Shown: in pieces, positions 1 through 13,200 of the stretch
How the letters are laid out: each line of letters opens with the position of its first letter
Position numbering within the stretch: position 1 is the stretch's first letter
Assembly: GCA_023375675.1 (NCBI GenBank)
Contig: JALQBC010000090.1
Coordinates: 1 to 40,983 of the forward strand
From: Cytospora piceicola
Taxonomy: Eukaryota > Ascomycota > Sordariomycetes > Diaporthales > Cytosporaceae
DNA: 40,983 bases
Reading direction: 5' to 3'
Position numbers and translations under genes: made by a program
Notes under the pieces: generated by a model
The model's database searches: none
What the model was told of the DNA's origin: nothing
Seen by the model: only the letters and a program-made list of their open reading frames with translations

Positions 1-51
1 TAAGTTAGCTAGTAAGTAAATTCGCTATTAAATAAGTAAATAAGTAAGTAG

Positions 52-117
<66 letters not shown>

Positions 118-153
118 TAGTAAGTTAGGTTAGTAAGTTAGCTAGTAAGTAAA
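1..153. repeat. (TAAG)n microsatellite tract, inverted relative to the HEL cores
   Basis: TAAG repeats interspersed with TTAGCTAGTAAG-type variants. The reverse complement of 10-45 matches interruptions in the core of HEL copy 2, where the motif TTTAATAGCGAATTTAC recurs near 20045, 20155 and 20390. I therefore read this as the core of another HEL copy in opposite orientation, cut by the window edge and lying head to head with copy 1. A plain microsatellite is the alternative. Confidence 0.7.
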
Positions 154-378
154 CTAAGGAACGGCGGTAGAACCGCCTGCCGAGAAGGCCTTCTGTTAAA
201 AAGGATCGGAAACTTAATAGCTACTTAGTTAGATAGTTAGATACACCGCTTAAGCTGCTCTAAATCCGATAGAGTAACGCCCTTCGGACGTTACTCTATT
301 ATCTTCTCCGAAGCCTTAAGCGGCGAAATATTTATTTATTTACTTTATAACTAACTAATTTATTAGCTAATTTATATA

Positions 379-458
<80 letters not shown>

Positions 459-749
459 TTTACTTACTTATTTGTTATTAGCTTAGTTATTAACTTAATT
501 ACATATTTATTTATATATTTATTTACTTATTAGCTAATTTACTGTTTAAATTTAATAGCTATTTTATATACTTATTTACTTACTTACTTATTAGGTAATA
601 TATTTACTAATAAACTTAATTACTAGGTTACTAGCTTACTTTACATACTTACTTATTTACTAAGTTAGTTATTAACTAAGTAACTTATTTATTAACTTAT
701 TTATTTACTTACTTACTTTTAATTTAACTACTTTTTAATTTACTTACTA

Positions 750-794
<45 letters not shown>

Positions 795-1344
795 TTAACT
801 TAATCCGAATATAAAGGCTTATATAAGCCTTCGGTAAAGAAAAAGGAAGGGGAAGGCTAGGGTTTAGGTTAAGAACTTAAGAAACCTAAGAAACCTAGGG
901 AATTAGAACTATTAGCTTTAATAGTAAGCCTACCTTAAGGGCTACGATTTAATTAAATATACCGTTTAATAGCCCTTTTTCTACAGATTTAGATTTAGGT
1001 AAATACGTTTTAATCGGATTAAAACTCAGGCGTGCATCTTAGTTCTTCTATAGAAGGTTTTATTGTAGGCCTTATCGTAAGCTAGGTTTTAAAGTGACTA
1101 TAAGTCTTCCGGCAGGCATTAAAAGGCCTTATAATCTCTAGTTTTCTTAGCTGTTCGACAGTTAAAATCACTGCTTTTTATAGCTAATCAGATCCTCTAA
1201 ACAGGTGCTATAGCGAATCAGTATAATTATAATTAAGAGCTAATCAGAATTAAAAACAGGTAGTATAATCTTAAAGGCAATAATTTCTGTATACTCGCCT
1301 ACCTTATAAAATAAACATTAACCTTCTTAACAGAAGGTATATTA
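154..1344 (-). mobile_element. HEL copy 1: non-autonomous Helitron/Helentron-like element with (CTTA)n core
   Basis: It has the same order of blocks as the copies at 18389 and 26991: a GC-rich hairpin module (154-330), a CTTA-rich core (about 375-800) and a ~540-bp module (804-1344). Read on the minus strand, the element ends in a GGCGGT/ACCGCC hairpin and GTTCC followed by TTAG, a C-to-T variant of the CTAG seen in copy 2. The subterminal inverted repeat is 188-204 against 1322-1337. No Rep or helicase coding is visible, so movement would need a partner in trans. Its two flanks do not match each other: TAAG repeats on the left, relic DNA on the right. The right end is shared with copy 3 and differs from copy 2, which has one more 22-bp unit. 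The Helitron class is inferred from structure. Confidence 0.7.
375..800. repeat. (CTTA)n microsatellite core of HEL copy 1
   Basis: A pure (CTTA)n run at about 381-457, then an imperfect CTTA-rich stretch and a second pure run at about 750-792. Interruptions such as TTAGCTAATTTAC also occur in the core of HEL copy 2, so the tract belongs to the element rather than to a chance local expansion. Confidence 0.85.
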
Positions 1345-3179
1345 AAGGAGTTTTATTTTAACTTAATTATAATTATTATAGTTAGTTTAAAATTTTAATT
1401 TTGCTTTTTTAATTAACTAGCTATAAAGTTTAATATTTAAAATCTTTAGTTAAATTTTAAAATTATATTAATTAAGCAGTAATTTAACTAAATTAACCTT
1501 TATTACTTTAAATCTTTTTACTTTTTATATTAAATTTGTTTTTAAATAAAAGTATCTACCTTTAAATTATTAACCGGCTAAAGTTTAATAGTAATACCTT
1601 TATAAAATGTATTAATTATCTTTATTATCTTTTTAATATTTTAATTTATTTACTTTAAATAAAAGGCTAAGTTAAAACCTGTTCTTTTATACTTTTTTAA
1701 TATATTACTAATATTAATTATAAAAGCATTAATAGCGTTCTTTTTATTAAATAAAAAGTATATATTTATAAGCTTTATATAACTATTTAGAATACTATTA
1801 ATATAAATATAAGTATATATTTATTAGATTAATAAAAAAGAAAAATAGCATTTAATTTAAGTAATTTTAAGACTTTAAGTAAATATATTTTTATTATTTA
1901 TAGTATTATACTTTTTAGAAATATAACTATTAAGCTTTATTTAATTTTTAAGTTTATTTCTTAATTAAAAGTTAATTTAAATAAAAGTCTTAAGTTTACC
2001 TTTTATTATAATAAATAGTTTAATATTATTAAACTAAACATTAAGTTTAAATAAGTACTTATAAGTAAGCTTTACTTAATAAATAAATAACGGTTTTAAA
2101 AATAATATTATAGTTTATCTTTTTAATTCGATCTTTTATTATATAAAGAACAACTTACTTATAATAACCTTTAATTTAAATAACAGGTTTAAAAACATTT
2201 AAAAAGATTTATTATTTCTTTATTATATACTTAAAAACCGATGTTAGTTTTAATAATTAAAGGTTTTTATTTATTATAAATACTTAAGTTTTTAAAGTTA
2301 AGTTTAACTTTAATATTAAGTATTAATAATTAAATATTATTGTTTTTAAATATAATCTAAATAATAAAGTAGTAAATTAAAATAATAGCTTTTTAAAATC
2401 TTTTAATAGAAGTATTAATATTAGTAACTTTTTAATAAGAATATACTTTACTAATATTAGCTTAAATATTTAAAACCTTTTAAGGTTTTTTAGTTTTTTT
2501 TAAAAAAAAAACTTAATTAAGTTTAAACTAAGTTAGTTTTATTATAAAAGCTTATCTTTTTATTTAACTATAATTATATTTAAAGCTTTAAGCTATTTAT
2601 TTACTTTATTATTTAGATTTTAACTTTCTTTATAATTAAAATAAATTAGTTTTATTCCTTTATTTTAAAGTACTTAAATATAAGAAATAATATTATTTTT
2701 AATATTAAAGTAAATTTAAAAGAATTTATTTAAAATATATCTTTTAAAACTATATAAAACCTAGTTATTTAATAGTTTCTTAAGATTTAAAAGTTCTTTA
2801 TTAATAGTAAGTAATTAATGTTATTCTTTTTAGCTTTCCTTTTAGCTTAATCTTTAAATATTAAAATACTTTAAGTAGTAGTTTTTAAAACTTTATTTTT
2901 AACTTAAGTAGTCTTTATTTTTAATAGTACTATTAATACTTTAATCTTAAGTATTAATATTAAAGTCTTTTTATTTCTTTTTAATATTAGAAATTAATAT
3001 TAAGATAGTAATAATACCTAGCTTTTTAAAATGTATATATTTAAAAGATATATTTAAAATAAACTACTATAATCTTCTTATATTAACGTATTTATTTATA
3101 CTAGTTTTATTTCTTTTTACTTATATACTTTATATTAAAGTCTATATTTTTCTTAATATATTATTTAAAATATTATTTT
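1345..3179. other. AT-rich relic DNA, no recognisable gene
   Basis: About 1.8 kb with very few CpA or TpG steps and long A/T runs. All frames are closed by frequent stops. The last ~150 bases may be weakly alignable with 9640-9790, so part of this could be the left end of repeat X. I see no RNA gene, terminal repeat or domain. Confidence 0.6.
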
Positions 3180-5469
3180 AATATACTAAATATAGGTTTA
3201 ATATAATTATAATAAAATCTTAATATAAGTAATTAAAATTAGTTACTATAAGCGTTAAACGTTTCTTTTTAAGTAAATAAATAAGTATATATAATAACGC
3301 CTTTTACTTTAGTTATTAATTATTTTATTTAGCGATTTTAATTAGTATATTGCTTTTATTACTTTTATTACGTTTTATTACTTTATATTCTTTATAAAAT
3401 TTATAGATTTAAGTATAGCTATAAGTTTCTTAAACTTTATCTTCGATAATAACTTTATAAAACAGTTTACCGGTATTTCGTTTATAAGTAAATACTTAAG
3501 TTAAGAAAACTATTTTTAAAACTTTTACTTAAGCTATATATTTTAAATATTTATATACTTAAGCTTTATAAATATATAAGCGTATTATTTTACTATTAAA
3601 CATATTATTTAAAGATTATTATAATAAACTTTAAATAGTTTTTTAAGTATAAGTTTAAGGCTATTTAGTATATACTTTAAATAATATAGTTCTTTTATAG
3701 CTTTCTTTAAGTTAAATACTTTTTTACTTTTATTTTTAACGTAATAACTATATTTTAAAGGCTAGCTTTTTATTAGATAACGCCTTTATATATTATTATA
3801 ATATAGTTTTAAAATAATTTATTTACTTTTCTTTATTTATAGAAGATATAAATCTTATAATACTTATATATAAGACATTTCTATTATATTTAATAGCTCG
3901 GAACCTTATATAATCTAAGTTTTAAATATATTAGTTAATAATAGTAAGATATTATAATAAAGGTTAATTAAGTATTTTGAAAATACGTATACTGTTTTAA
4001 TAATATTTGCTTAAATAATAATAGTAATTTATAAAATTAATTTAATACGGTTTTAATATACTTTTAGTTTTTTTAATTATGTTTTATTTTCTTATTTAAG
4101 TATATTTATTAAAAGAATAAGTAAAATAAAACTATTATCTTTATTCTTTTTAAATTTATTAACTATTTTTTTAATATACTTATTTTAGCTTAGTTAAATC
4201 TTTTTATTAAGTTTATCTTTTTCGATTTTAATACTTAAGTATTATTTAAATAGTTTTTCTTTTATTATATATATATTAATTAAAAATAGTTAATTAAAAA
4301 GTTCATGTCTTTAACGTTATTTTTTAAGTAAAATATAAGTATATTATTTAAATAAATAAGTATAATTATCTTTTTATCTAATTATATAAAAGGGTTTTTA
4401 CTTTTCGGTTAGTTTAAATCTTAGTTTATTATATTAAATTAAAAGAAACCTTTAAAGGCTATATAAAGCCTTATATAGCTTTACTATTAAGGTGTATAAT
4501 TTTCTTTTTATAATACAATTTAATTTATTATAGCTTTTAAGTAGTTAAATATAACCTTCTTTTTTATTTAAACTACGTTTTAAAAACGTATTTCTAATAC
4601 CGATTTATTTTATATTAAAGTTATATTTAACTATAAACGCTATTATTATTTTAAACGTTTTTACTATTAAAGTAGTAATATAAGTAACGTTTTTATTATT
4701 TATTTTTATATTACCTTTTATTATAATCCTTATTTTATATTTATTTAAAAGGTTATTTTTATCGAACTTATATATAAATACTTATTTTAATAATAAAGAT
4801 ATACTATTAACACGGCTTCTCTTTATATATTAATAAGCCTTTTACTTTAATAGGTTTCTTAGTTTTTTTTAATATACTTTTATAAATTTATTTTTAAAAA
4901 GTTATTTTTTAATATTATTTTATATCCAAAAATACTTTATTAAGTTATCTTTATATATATAGTACTTTAAGTTTATAACTACTATAGATACCGACTATAC
5001 TATTTTAAGTATATCCTTTTAATAATACCTTTTTTATCTTTTTCGGTTTCTTTTATAATTAGTAAAGTTAAAGTTAAACGTAATTCCTTTATTAGCTTTA
5101 TCTTTTAAGTATTAGTATAAGTAGGTTTATTTTCATACATTTCTTCTTATATATACCTTTTACATTTATTTCGCTTTATTAAGCTTAACATTTTAATACC
5201 TTTATTTAACTATTTTATCGCCTTATAAGTAAACGATCGATCTTTTATCTTAATATCCTTTTAAGTTTTTAAAAGTATTTTACTTATCTTTAAAAGTACT
5301 TATATCTTTAAGTTTAAAGGTTGTTATGTTAATTGTTTTACTAAAGCTATATATAAAGTTAAATATAATCGTTTAACCTATACTTATATTTATTATATTA
5401 AAGTCTGTTTTAGTATTAAAATATCTTTTAGAATTACCGGCGATAGTTATTATAATAGTAACGTTTATA

Positions 5470-5760
5470 GTTTTAGTTTTAGTTTTAAAAAAGCTTCTGT
5501 TATATTGTTTATATTATTATATTGTCGTTATCTTTTAACAAGAGCTTTTATATTATTATCGACCTTAGTTTTATAAATTAAGTTTAAAAACTTAACTAAA
5601 TTTTAAAAATAATCGGCTATAGCTTTTATTATCTATTCGATCTATATAATAAAAATAAGTATAGTTTTATTATATAAATTGTAAATTTTATCTTATTAAA
5701 GTAAATATTACGATTTATAAATTATCTTTTCTATTTTCGGTATTTTTATCTGAAAATAAT
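5470..5760 (-). pseudogene. Coding relic in X1, function unknown
   Basis: One minus-strand frame runs ~95 codons, interrupted by several TAA/TAG stops that would be Gln or Trp codons before C-to-T change. The residues visible are Lys-, Asn- and Leu-rich. The corresponding stretch of X2 (about 24530-24850) is similar in sequence. I do not recognise a family. The AT bias makes any frame look Lys/Asn-rich, so even the strand is only a tentative call. Confidence 0.3.
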
Positions 5761-5895
5761 TTAACGCTTTATATCTTCTTATAAAGTTAAAATAAGCTTT
5801 ATTTAATACTTTATAGTTTAAGCTATTTCTTTATACTTTATACTTTAAGATTATAATATACGCTATATATTTATATATATATATATATTATTATA

Positions 5896-6064
5896 GGCTA
5901 GTGCCCTTTAAGGCGTGTAGGATTAGTTAGCGGTGTATAGAATATTAATTAGTATATCTAGTTATCTTAAGTACTTAGCCTTTTTAAGTATTCTCTCTTC
6001 TTTCTAAGTAGCTCGAATAATACTTCCTTTAAGCACCTATTAGATTCTTAACTGTAGGCTAGCT
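5896..6064 (+). mobile_element. 168-bp small element with GGCTAG ends (copy 1)
   Basis: The reverse complement of this block occurs at 19661-19829 with mainly transition differences. It begins GGCTAGTGCC, and its other end reads inward as GCTAGCCTAC, so the terminal inverted repeat is about six bases. The matching position in X2 (around 24905) runs straight through an AT-repeat into the sequence found here after 6065, giving an empty site. No target duplication is clear because the site is TATA-rich. It is too short to code for anything. MITE-like is the best description; the superfamily is unknown. Confidence 0.75.
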
Positions 6065-7339
6065 CTTTATATAAATAAACGTTTAGTTTAGTTTAACTTT
6101 AATATTTATTAAAACCTTTTAATTTAACATTTAAAACTATCAGAAACATAAGTTTAGTTATTATAATAGTCTTTATATAAAAACGTTTCTTATTTTACCT
6201 AATTAACTATAATAGTTTATAAATAAATAATAACTTTAACTACTTTAAGCTATAACGTTTTAAATAGGTTTCCTTTTATAACTTACTGCTTAAAGTTAAT
6301 AACTCTTTTAATATATTCGGCTATTTATAACAATTTATATATATATAGCGTAAATATTTCGATATTTATACCTTTTTCCTTATAGTATATATAAAATAAA
6401 AAGTTTACTTAGTTTTTTAAATTAAGTACTATCCTTTCTTTATTTATAAATATTTTATATATATATAAGCCGAAGTATTATTTTACTTTTGCTTTAAAAT
6501 GTATTATAATGTTTTAAGCTTTAAGATTAATCGCTATTACTTATAATAATATATATCTTATATACTTATTTTTAATAATTAATTAAAGTATACTTTTATT
6601 TATTAAAAGCGACCTAGTAATTAAAAAGATTTAAATAAACGTTTTAAAAAGGCTATTTATATTTAGGTTTTTAGTTTTTTTATTGCTTTAAGATAACCGC
6701 TATAGCTTTTCTATAGCTATAGTTATTATATTTAACTATTCTTAGTCCTTTAATCTTTATACTACGTATATTTTCTATTAGTTTCTTTAAGGCCTTTTCT
6801 TTTATATATCCGGATTATAGGTGCTATAAGCTAATATTATTAAACTTAAAAAGACGTTAAATATAAAGGCTTAATTCCCTTTTACTTTCTTACGTTTTTA
6901 AGTAGTATTTTAATTAAACTAATTACTTAAAAGCGGTAATATAATATAAGGTTAAAGAAAGAGAATAAGTAAAAGAAAACTAGTTTATATTTAAACACTA
7001 ATAACTAATACATTTCTTAAAGCTAATGTATTATTAACAATAGCCTTTTTAAATTAAATTTTTATTAAAAAGTATTATTTTAACTATTAACTTAATACCT
7101 GAGATTCTTTATTTTAGTTACCGATATAATATTAATATAAACGTTTAAAATATAATATACATTATTAAAGATAAGATCTTTTAGTTTAAGCCTATTTAGC
7201 TTTAAAAGTATATTTTTAATCCGGCGCTTTCCTTAACCTTTTACTATTACTATTAAGTCTTTAACTAAAACGTTTGTTTTAGTTTAAAATATACGTTCTT
7301 TATTTAATTAAATTTAAAAAGGAAATAATATAATCACAG

Positions 7340-7760
7340 CTAAGTAGTTATCGAAAACGGTAATTCGCTTAAAGGATAAACAATAATAGTAGTAAGCGTT
7401 AATACCTAGAATAATTCGACTTTATTAAAAAGAAAGACGTAGTTATTAAATTAATATTTATTAAGTTTATTAAATAAATCGTTTATTTTAAACGCTATAG
7501 CGTTTATATCTTCGGGCTAGGTTTCTTTAGCTTTATTTCTTACTTTAGAGTTTGTTTTTATATATTTTCTAGATTTAGCTATTATCTTTTTATTTTAAAG
7601 CTTCTTTATATTTTCTTTAAATTTATTAATAAACTTTCTATTAGTATGTTTTTTTAATTATATTTGTATTTATAACTACTATTTAAGCTATTATATACTC
7701 GTTATACTTCTACCTATAATTTCATCTCCTTTTATAAATATATTATAATCTTACTAGCTT
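7340..7760 (-). pseudogene. Coding relic in X1, function unknown
   Basis: A minus-strand frame of about 140 codons with some five or six stops, Lys/Arg-rich in its first half and more hydrophobic towards 7340. The frame is more open than its neighbours, which is why I list it. No catalytic motif or zinc-binding pattern is recognisable. It could belong to the same broken protein as the relic at 5760-5470. Confidence 0.3.
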
Positions 7761-8822
7761 AATGTTTTTATTACTTTTATTACCTTTACTGTTTATATTA
7801 CATTTTATAATAATAAAAAACTTAAGCTTTAGCTTAGTCTTTATACCTAACTTAATATTAATCTTTTATCTTTTAGCTAGATATAAACGGCTATAGTTTT
7901 ATAGCGAGAATTCGAAATACTAGTTTAAAAGAGGTATTTTTATAATATATATATTTTTTACATTTAATTATTTAAAAGTTTAAAAGTTTATAGCTTTAAT
8001 AAAATTAATAATATTTAAAAGCTTTATAAAGTTTAGTATACTTAAAGGTTTTCTTTAGTTATTTAAAGCTTTTTAAAATATAGCTTAATAGTTTATTTAA
8101 GCTTTAAGTTATTACTATAATAATGTCTACTTAAGTACTATCTTAAGTACTTAAAGGTTTTCTTTAACTGTTAATATCGACCTTATAGTTTAATACTTAT
8201 TAAGGTAAATAATTCTTTTTATATAGTTTAAGATAATCTTAATAACTAAGTTGTTTTTAATTTATATTTATAATATATACTTATAGTTATACTTATAATT
8301 ATTATACTTAAGTTCTTAATTAAATGTTAAAACTTTAATATTATCTTTATCGGCTTTAGTTTTATTTAAGTTATATATATACAGCGTTTTAAATAAAAGG
8401 TGTAAGCGTTTAGCTAGCTTTTAAATATTATTTAAATTAATATATAGCTTTATATAATATTTTTAGGCTATCTTTAAGATTTTATAGATTTATACTAGCT
8501 AGTTATTTAAGCTACTAAGTTGTTTATTAAGTTAAAAGCAGCTGTTATACTTATTATTCTAAGGCTTGTTTAATTAGCTTTAAAAAAAGGTTAGTAGTTA
8601 ACAGACTTTCCTTTCTACTTAATATTTATAAACCGGGCTTATAACCATTATAAATAAGCCCTCTTTATATTAAATATATAAATTATTTACTTATTTTATT
8701 TTAAACTTTATAGTAAGTTATTAATTTTATAAGCTCTTTAATTAAATTCTAATAGTAAAGGTTATATAACTATATTTAGTATTAAAACGGTTATTTCTAA
8801 TAACCTTTAATTATAATATACT

Positions 8823-9759
8823 TTTAAGTCTAAGTCTTTTTTATTAAAAATCTTAAAATACTATAGTTTAAGTATATATTTAAAGAAGTTCGATTTTAAT
8901 ATAAAATCTAGTTAATAAGTTTAAAAAGTTACTTTTAAAAAATTAAGATCTCTTTCTTTAATTATTATAAATATTATATTTAAATATTGTTTTATTACGT
9001 TCTTATTTATATTAAATAATTTAGTAAAGCTTTAAAAAAGTATTTATAAATTAAAGTTAAAACTAGTTATTTAAATAATATTTTATAGCTTTAAGCTTTA
9101 TATTTAGTTTTTAAATTTAAAAACTTAAAGGTTTATTTTAATATTCTATTTAAGTTTAATAGTTTTATTTATTTACGTTAATAAAAAATTAAATTATATT
9201 TAAAAATAATAAAATAAAATAACTTAAAACATTTAAAATATAAATATAAATTAAAAGTTTCTTCTTTTAATTTAAAGTATAAAGTTATTAATAATTATAG
9301 TATTTATATACTTTAACCTTTTTTTTAACTAGCTTAAGTTAAACTATTTAATATTTTTATTATAAAGTTTATTATTAGTTTTAGTTTTATAACTATTATT
9401 TTTAAAACATTTAAAGTATATTATTTAATAATCTTTAAAATTAATAGATTAATATTATAATGTTTAGAATAGTTAGTAATATTAGTACTATTAAAAAGTT
9501 TAAAGTTAAAAGTTTAAATTCTTTTAATTAATAAAATATTAATAAATAAACTTAAGTTTAATAATAAAAAAGAGTTAATAAAAGATACGCCGGTATTTAA
9601 GATTAATTAAAAGGTATAAAAGTTTTATTAGTTTTTTTTTAAAAGATTAAAAAAGACTAGTTAATCTTTTATTAATATCTTTTTTCTTTATTCTTTATTT
9701 AGTTAGTTTAGTTTTTTTATAGTCTTTTTCTATTAACGTTTCTTTTAGCTTAGTTTTAA
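8823..9759. other. AT-rich relic DNA between X1 and recognisable X2
   Basis: Similarity between X copies stops at 8822/30428 and becomes clear again only from about 9760. Positions 9640-9760 may still align weakly with 3060-3180, so this stretch may hold the eroded left end of X2. No gene, RNA or terminal repeat is seen. Confidence 0.5.
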
Positions 9760-10447
9760 TTTTAAGGTTTTTAATAATAGCTTAGTTAAATTTATTAATA
9801 TAATATAAGTAATTAAAACCGATTATTATAAGTATTAAATATTATTTTAATTAAATAAATAAATAAATATAATAAAGCCTTTTATTATAACTATAAATTA
9901 TACTATTTATTAACCTTAATTAGTATATTACTTATTCTTTTTTTAAGATTTATAAGTTTAAGTATAGCTATAAATCCTTTAATCTTTATTTTAAATAGTA
10001 GCTTTATAACGCTATTTACCGGTATCTTCTTTATAAGTAAGTACTTAAGTTAAAAAACTATTTTAAAAACTTTTACTTAAGCTATATATTTTAAATATTT
10101 ATATACTTTAGCTTTATAAATATATAAACCTGTTTCTTTATAATTATATAATTAATTTAAAGATTATTTTAATAAACTTTAAATAGGTTTTTTAAAATAT
10201 ACTTTTAATTTTTTATTAATATATACTTTAAAGGATATAGTTGTTTTATAGTCTTTTATAAACTAAATACTTTTATTTTATATTATTAACTTTATAAGTA
10301 TATTTTAAAGGTTAGCTTTTTATAAGATAAGGTTTTAATATATTATTATAATATAGCTTTAAAATAATGTTTTAATTTTTTTATTATTTTATAAAAGATA
10401 TATTACCTATAATAATTATATTTAAGATATTAGTATTATATTTAATA
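9760..10447. mobile_element. X2, first segment (left of the W insertion)
   Basis: It aligns base for base with 3180-3905 of X1, with shared strings such as TTTAAGTATAGCTATAA and GCTATATATTTTAAATATTT. It stops at the left target duplication of W and continues at 22378 on the other side, where the sequence resumes at the position matching X1 3895. The continuity across 12 kb of nested elements is the evidence that W inserted into X2. Confidence 0.7.
10440..10447. repeat. Target-site duplication of W, left copy
   Basis: ATTTAATA here is repeated at 22379-22386, and the empty X1 site (about 3888-3900) contains it once. It could be read as nine bases (TATTTAATA). An 8-bp duplication fits hAT-type insertion. 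Confidence 0.7.
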
Positions 10448-10481
10448 AAAGCAAGGAATCGTACTTCTGCTATATACTATA
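10448..10481 (+). repeat. W left terminal inverted repeat
   Basis: It pairs with 22322-22355. It contains one copy of the unit related to GCGAGGATTCGTACT, whereas the right end has two. The outer left unit seems to be missing. Confidence 0.75.
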
Positions 10482-10559
10482 TATAGCTTATATAAGCTAC
10501 TTAAGCTATAGTAAGGCTAGGCTATACAGCTATTTTAATTAACAGCCTTCCTATTACTA

Positions 10560-11170
10560 TTAAAACTATATAACTGTTATAAGCAATATTGCTATTATAT
10601 TTAATTATATAAAGATAAACCTATTTCCGTTATAATTATAAGGTTATTAGCTATAAGATAATTTAAGTTATATTACTTATTTTATAATAGTTATTTATAT
10701 AGCTAATAATACATATTAACGCTTTTAAATTAAGCGATAACTTAATTATAGCGCTTTAAATCGCTTTATAAACTTTTTAAACTAAAGTAACGATATAGCC
10801 GCTTATATAAATACTTATATAGCCGCTTTTATTTATATATTCAATGTATTTTTAGAATTCTCGATAATAGCGATAATATAGTTTAAAGTATTAATACTAA
10901 TACCGGGAGCCTTTACTTCTCTTTTTATACTTTTACGCTATCTTTTAGCTAACAGGTAACCTATTAAAGCTATAAAATATCTAGCTATAAATAATTTCAG
11001 CTTATCTCTTAAGCTTATAGGCCGCATACATTTTAAAGCTTAAGCCGGTAGTTATAGATCGCTATCGGCTTTATCTATTTATATAAAGCTATTATTAATT
11101 TTATATAAAGAGTTTACTTATTAAACTAATAATAAAGTTTACCTGTTTTTATCTTTAACTTTTTTATTTA
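10560..11170 (-). pseudogene. Possible minus-strand coding relic in W
   Basis: A minus-strand frame from about 11170 down to 10560 reads through roughly 190 codons with some 15-20 stops, most replaceable by Gln through single C-to-T reversals. It includes an ATG at 11027-11025. The plus strand is also fairly open over the same stretch, so direction is unresolved. No family is recognised. It could be the end of the W transposase, a second W gene, or noise. Confidence 0.25.
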
Positions 11171-11289
11171 ATAACCTTATATTTAAAGCCGTTTTTAAGT
11201 ATTTATAGCTATATTAAAGACACTTTACTTAGCTGCCGAAAAGGTAGCTATATAATAAGGGCGGTTACAGGTAAAAGCGATAATGGAGG

Positions 11290-13200
11290 GTTTATTAATT
11301 ATAAAGAGAAAGTTATAATAGGTAAGGTTATAATTTAACTAGTAGAAGTAATTCAGATCTTCTTTCTTAAAGTATTAATTAAAGTTTCCGATAATATTCT
11401 TAAAGAGTTAATAATCGTAAGGTATATTATAATAAGCCTATTAACTATAGCTATCGTTATATTTTACACGCTATTGTTTATACTAATAAACGAAAAAGGC
11501 TAGCTTATAATAGCGTTTTACGTAATTTATCTTTTATTTTAAGTATTATTATAGCAGATCTTTTATTTAAATAAGGCCGTTATAACTTAATAGTTAAGCT
11601 TTAATCTGTTTACTTTTTTTAATTTTATACTTATAAGCTATAAGGTTAAAGGCGTAATTAATATAGTCGGATAAGCGATTTAAATAGTTAAAGTTATAGT
11701 TAAGAAACTTCTTTAAATAATAGTACTATACTTTTAATAATTTAAAGCTATAAGTCTAATAAACTTTATAACTAGTTTATTTAGCTATAATAGCCTTAAA
11801 TTTATTTACGTAATATTTCTTTAAGTAATAATTTCGGTTTAGTTTATAAACTAAATCTATAGCCGGCTTTACGTTTTATTATATACCTTTCGCTAAAGGC
11901 TATACTTTATAACAGGAACTAGATTAAATAAACCTTACCTTATATATAGTATTTTTATAAGTATAGTAGCTAGTATTAAAACGTAACGGCAGGTATAAAT
12001 GTTTAAACTATAAAGATCTATATTATTCTTTTTATATTATTTAATATCGTCTGTATTAAATTATAAGTTAAAGTTATTATTATCGTTAAGGTTTAGCTAG
12101 CCTTATTTCTATAGCTTTTTCTACTTCTTTTTAATATTCAGTACTACGTTTATATTATTATAAAAAATATATAACAAGTATTTTATTTGTTTTATTATCT
12201 GCTTACTTTATTTATTTTAAACTGTCTATTAAATGTTTATTCTATTATATTAATAGCGGTATCGTTATAGTTAGTAAGAATAAAAGATAAAGTATCGAAA
12301 TTATAATTAGTAATAAGTCGTTTTTACTATTTTAATAGCTAACGGAAGCTTTTTTATACTTATTATCGATAAAGCCTTAAAAGAATATAATAATATTTCT
12401 TATAAAAGTTATACTTATAGCTTAGAAAAACAGTATCTTCTTATTATTTATACTATATATACAGTTATAAGCTACCTAGCTTTCGAATTGTTAAAGCTAT
12501 TATATTTATTATAATATAGCTTAAAAGATACTAGTAATATTATTAGCTTTATTTATATACTATTTATACTAGTATCTCTTTACTTTAAACTCTTTAAAGG
12601 TTATTATCGTCAGCTATAAAACTTTTAGCTTTTATTTTCTTTATATTTTCAAAAGGTTTTTTATAGCATTCGGCTTAAATCTTTAACTTTAAAATATACT
12701 AATTAAGTCCTTTATAAAACATTAAGGTTAAGTAGAAAGGTCGGATTCTATTTTTTAATTTATATATACCTTTATATTATCTGTTAATTTAGTATAGCTA
12801 TATTAGCTTTTAAGATAAAGTTCCGAACTCTAGCCGGTATATATACTTTCTTTAATTACTAAAACATATTATTAGCCTATTTTATATATATAATAAGTTA
12901 AGGTAGCTTATTTATAGTTAACTTTAATAGTTTTAATAATATTCCTTATAGCTATACTATACTGTTTTTCGCTTTTAAAGTAGTAAAGCTTTATATATAT
13001 TAACCTTAAATCTTATACGATAGTCTTTTACTTAATACGTATTATAACCTTATTTAGCTTATTTTTAAAGTTTTTAAAGGTATTATATTTAATAGTAAAG
13101 AAAAACAGGTAATACGATAAGTTAATAAAGGCAGAGAAAAGGTTATTATTATAAGTATTAAACCGGTTTCAATATAAAGTTTTTATCTACTCCTTTTTAA
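11290..13200 (+). pseudogene. Long plus-strand coding relic in W, probable transposase remnant
   Basis: Starting near the GC-richer patch at 11257-11290, a plus-strand reading of some 600 codons is interrupted by stops about every 30 codons. It is most open at 12320-12900, where nearly 200 codons contain only a handful of stops. The frame may shift once near 12250. The protein would be hydrophobic and Leu/Ile/Tyr-rich, partly an effect of RIP. Its position in the body of a 3.15-kb DNA transposon makes a transposase the natural guess, but I see no diagnostic hAT motif. A captured host gene is the alternative. Confidence 0.35.

Larger units (their letters stand above)
3180..8822. mobile_element. 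X1: copy of an unclassified RIP-degraded repeat
   Basis: It is defined by co-linear similarity to X2: 3225-3900 matches 9815-10447, 3895-6370 matches 22378-25240, and 6893-8822 matches 27863-30428. The right boundary is sharp, with both copies ending at AATTATAATATA before diverging. The left boundary is vague. Several minus-strand frames read as Lys/Asn-rich protein with scattered stops (7760-7340, 5760-5470, 8600-8340), suggesting coding on the minus strand, but I recognise no reverse transcriptase, integrase or transposase motif. Direct repeats at 3230-3900 and 9830-10440 look like LTRs at first sight, but they are the same part of two X copies. A 168-bp insertion at 5896-6064 is absent from X2. 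Confidence 0.65.

Noticed and set aside
3230..10447. Direct repeats at 3230-3900 and 9830-10447 as LTRs of a retrotransposon
   Set aside because: Similarity continues past 3900 into 22378 onward once the W insertion is removed, so these are the same internal part of X1 and X2, not terminal repeats of one element.
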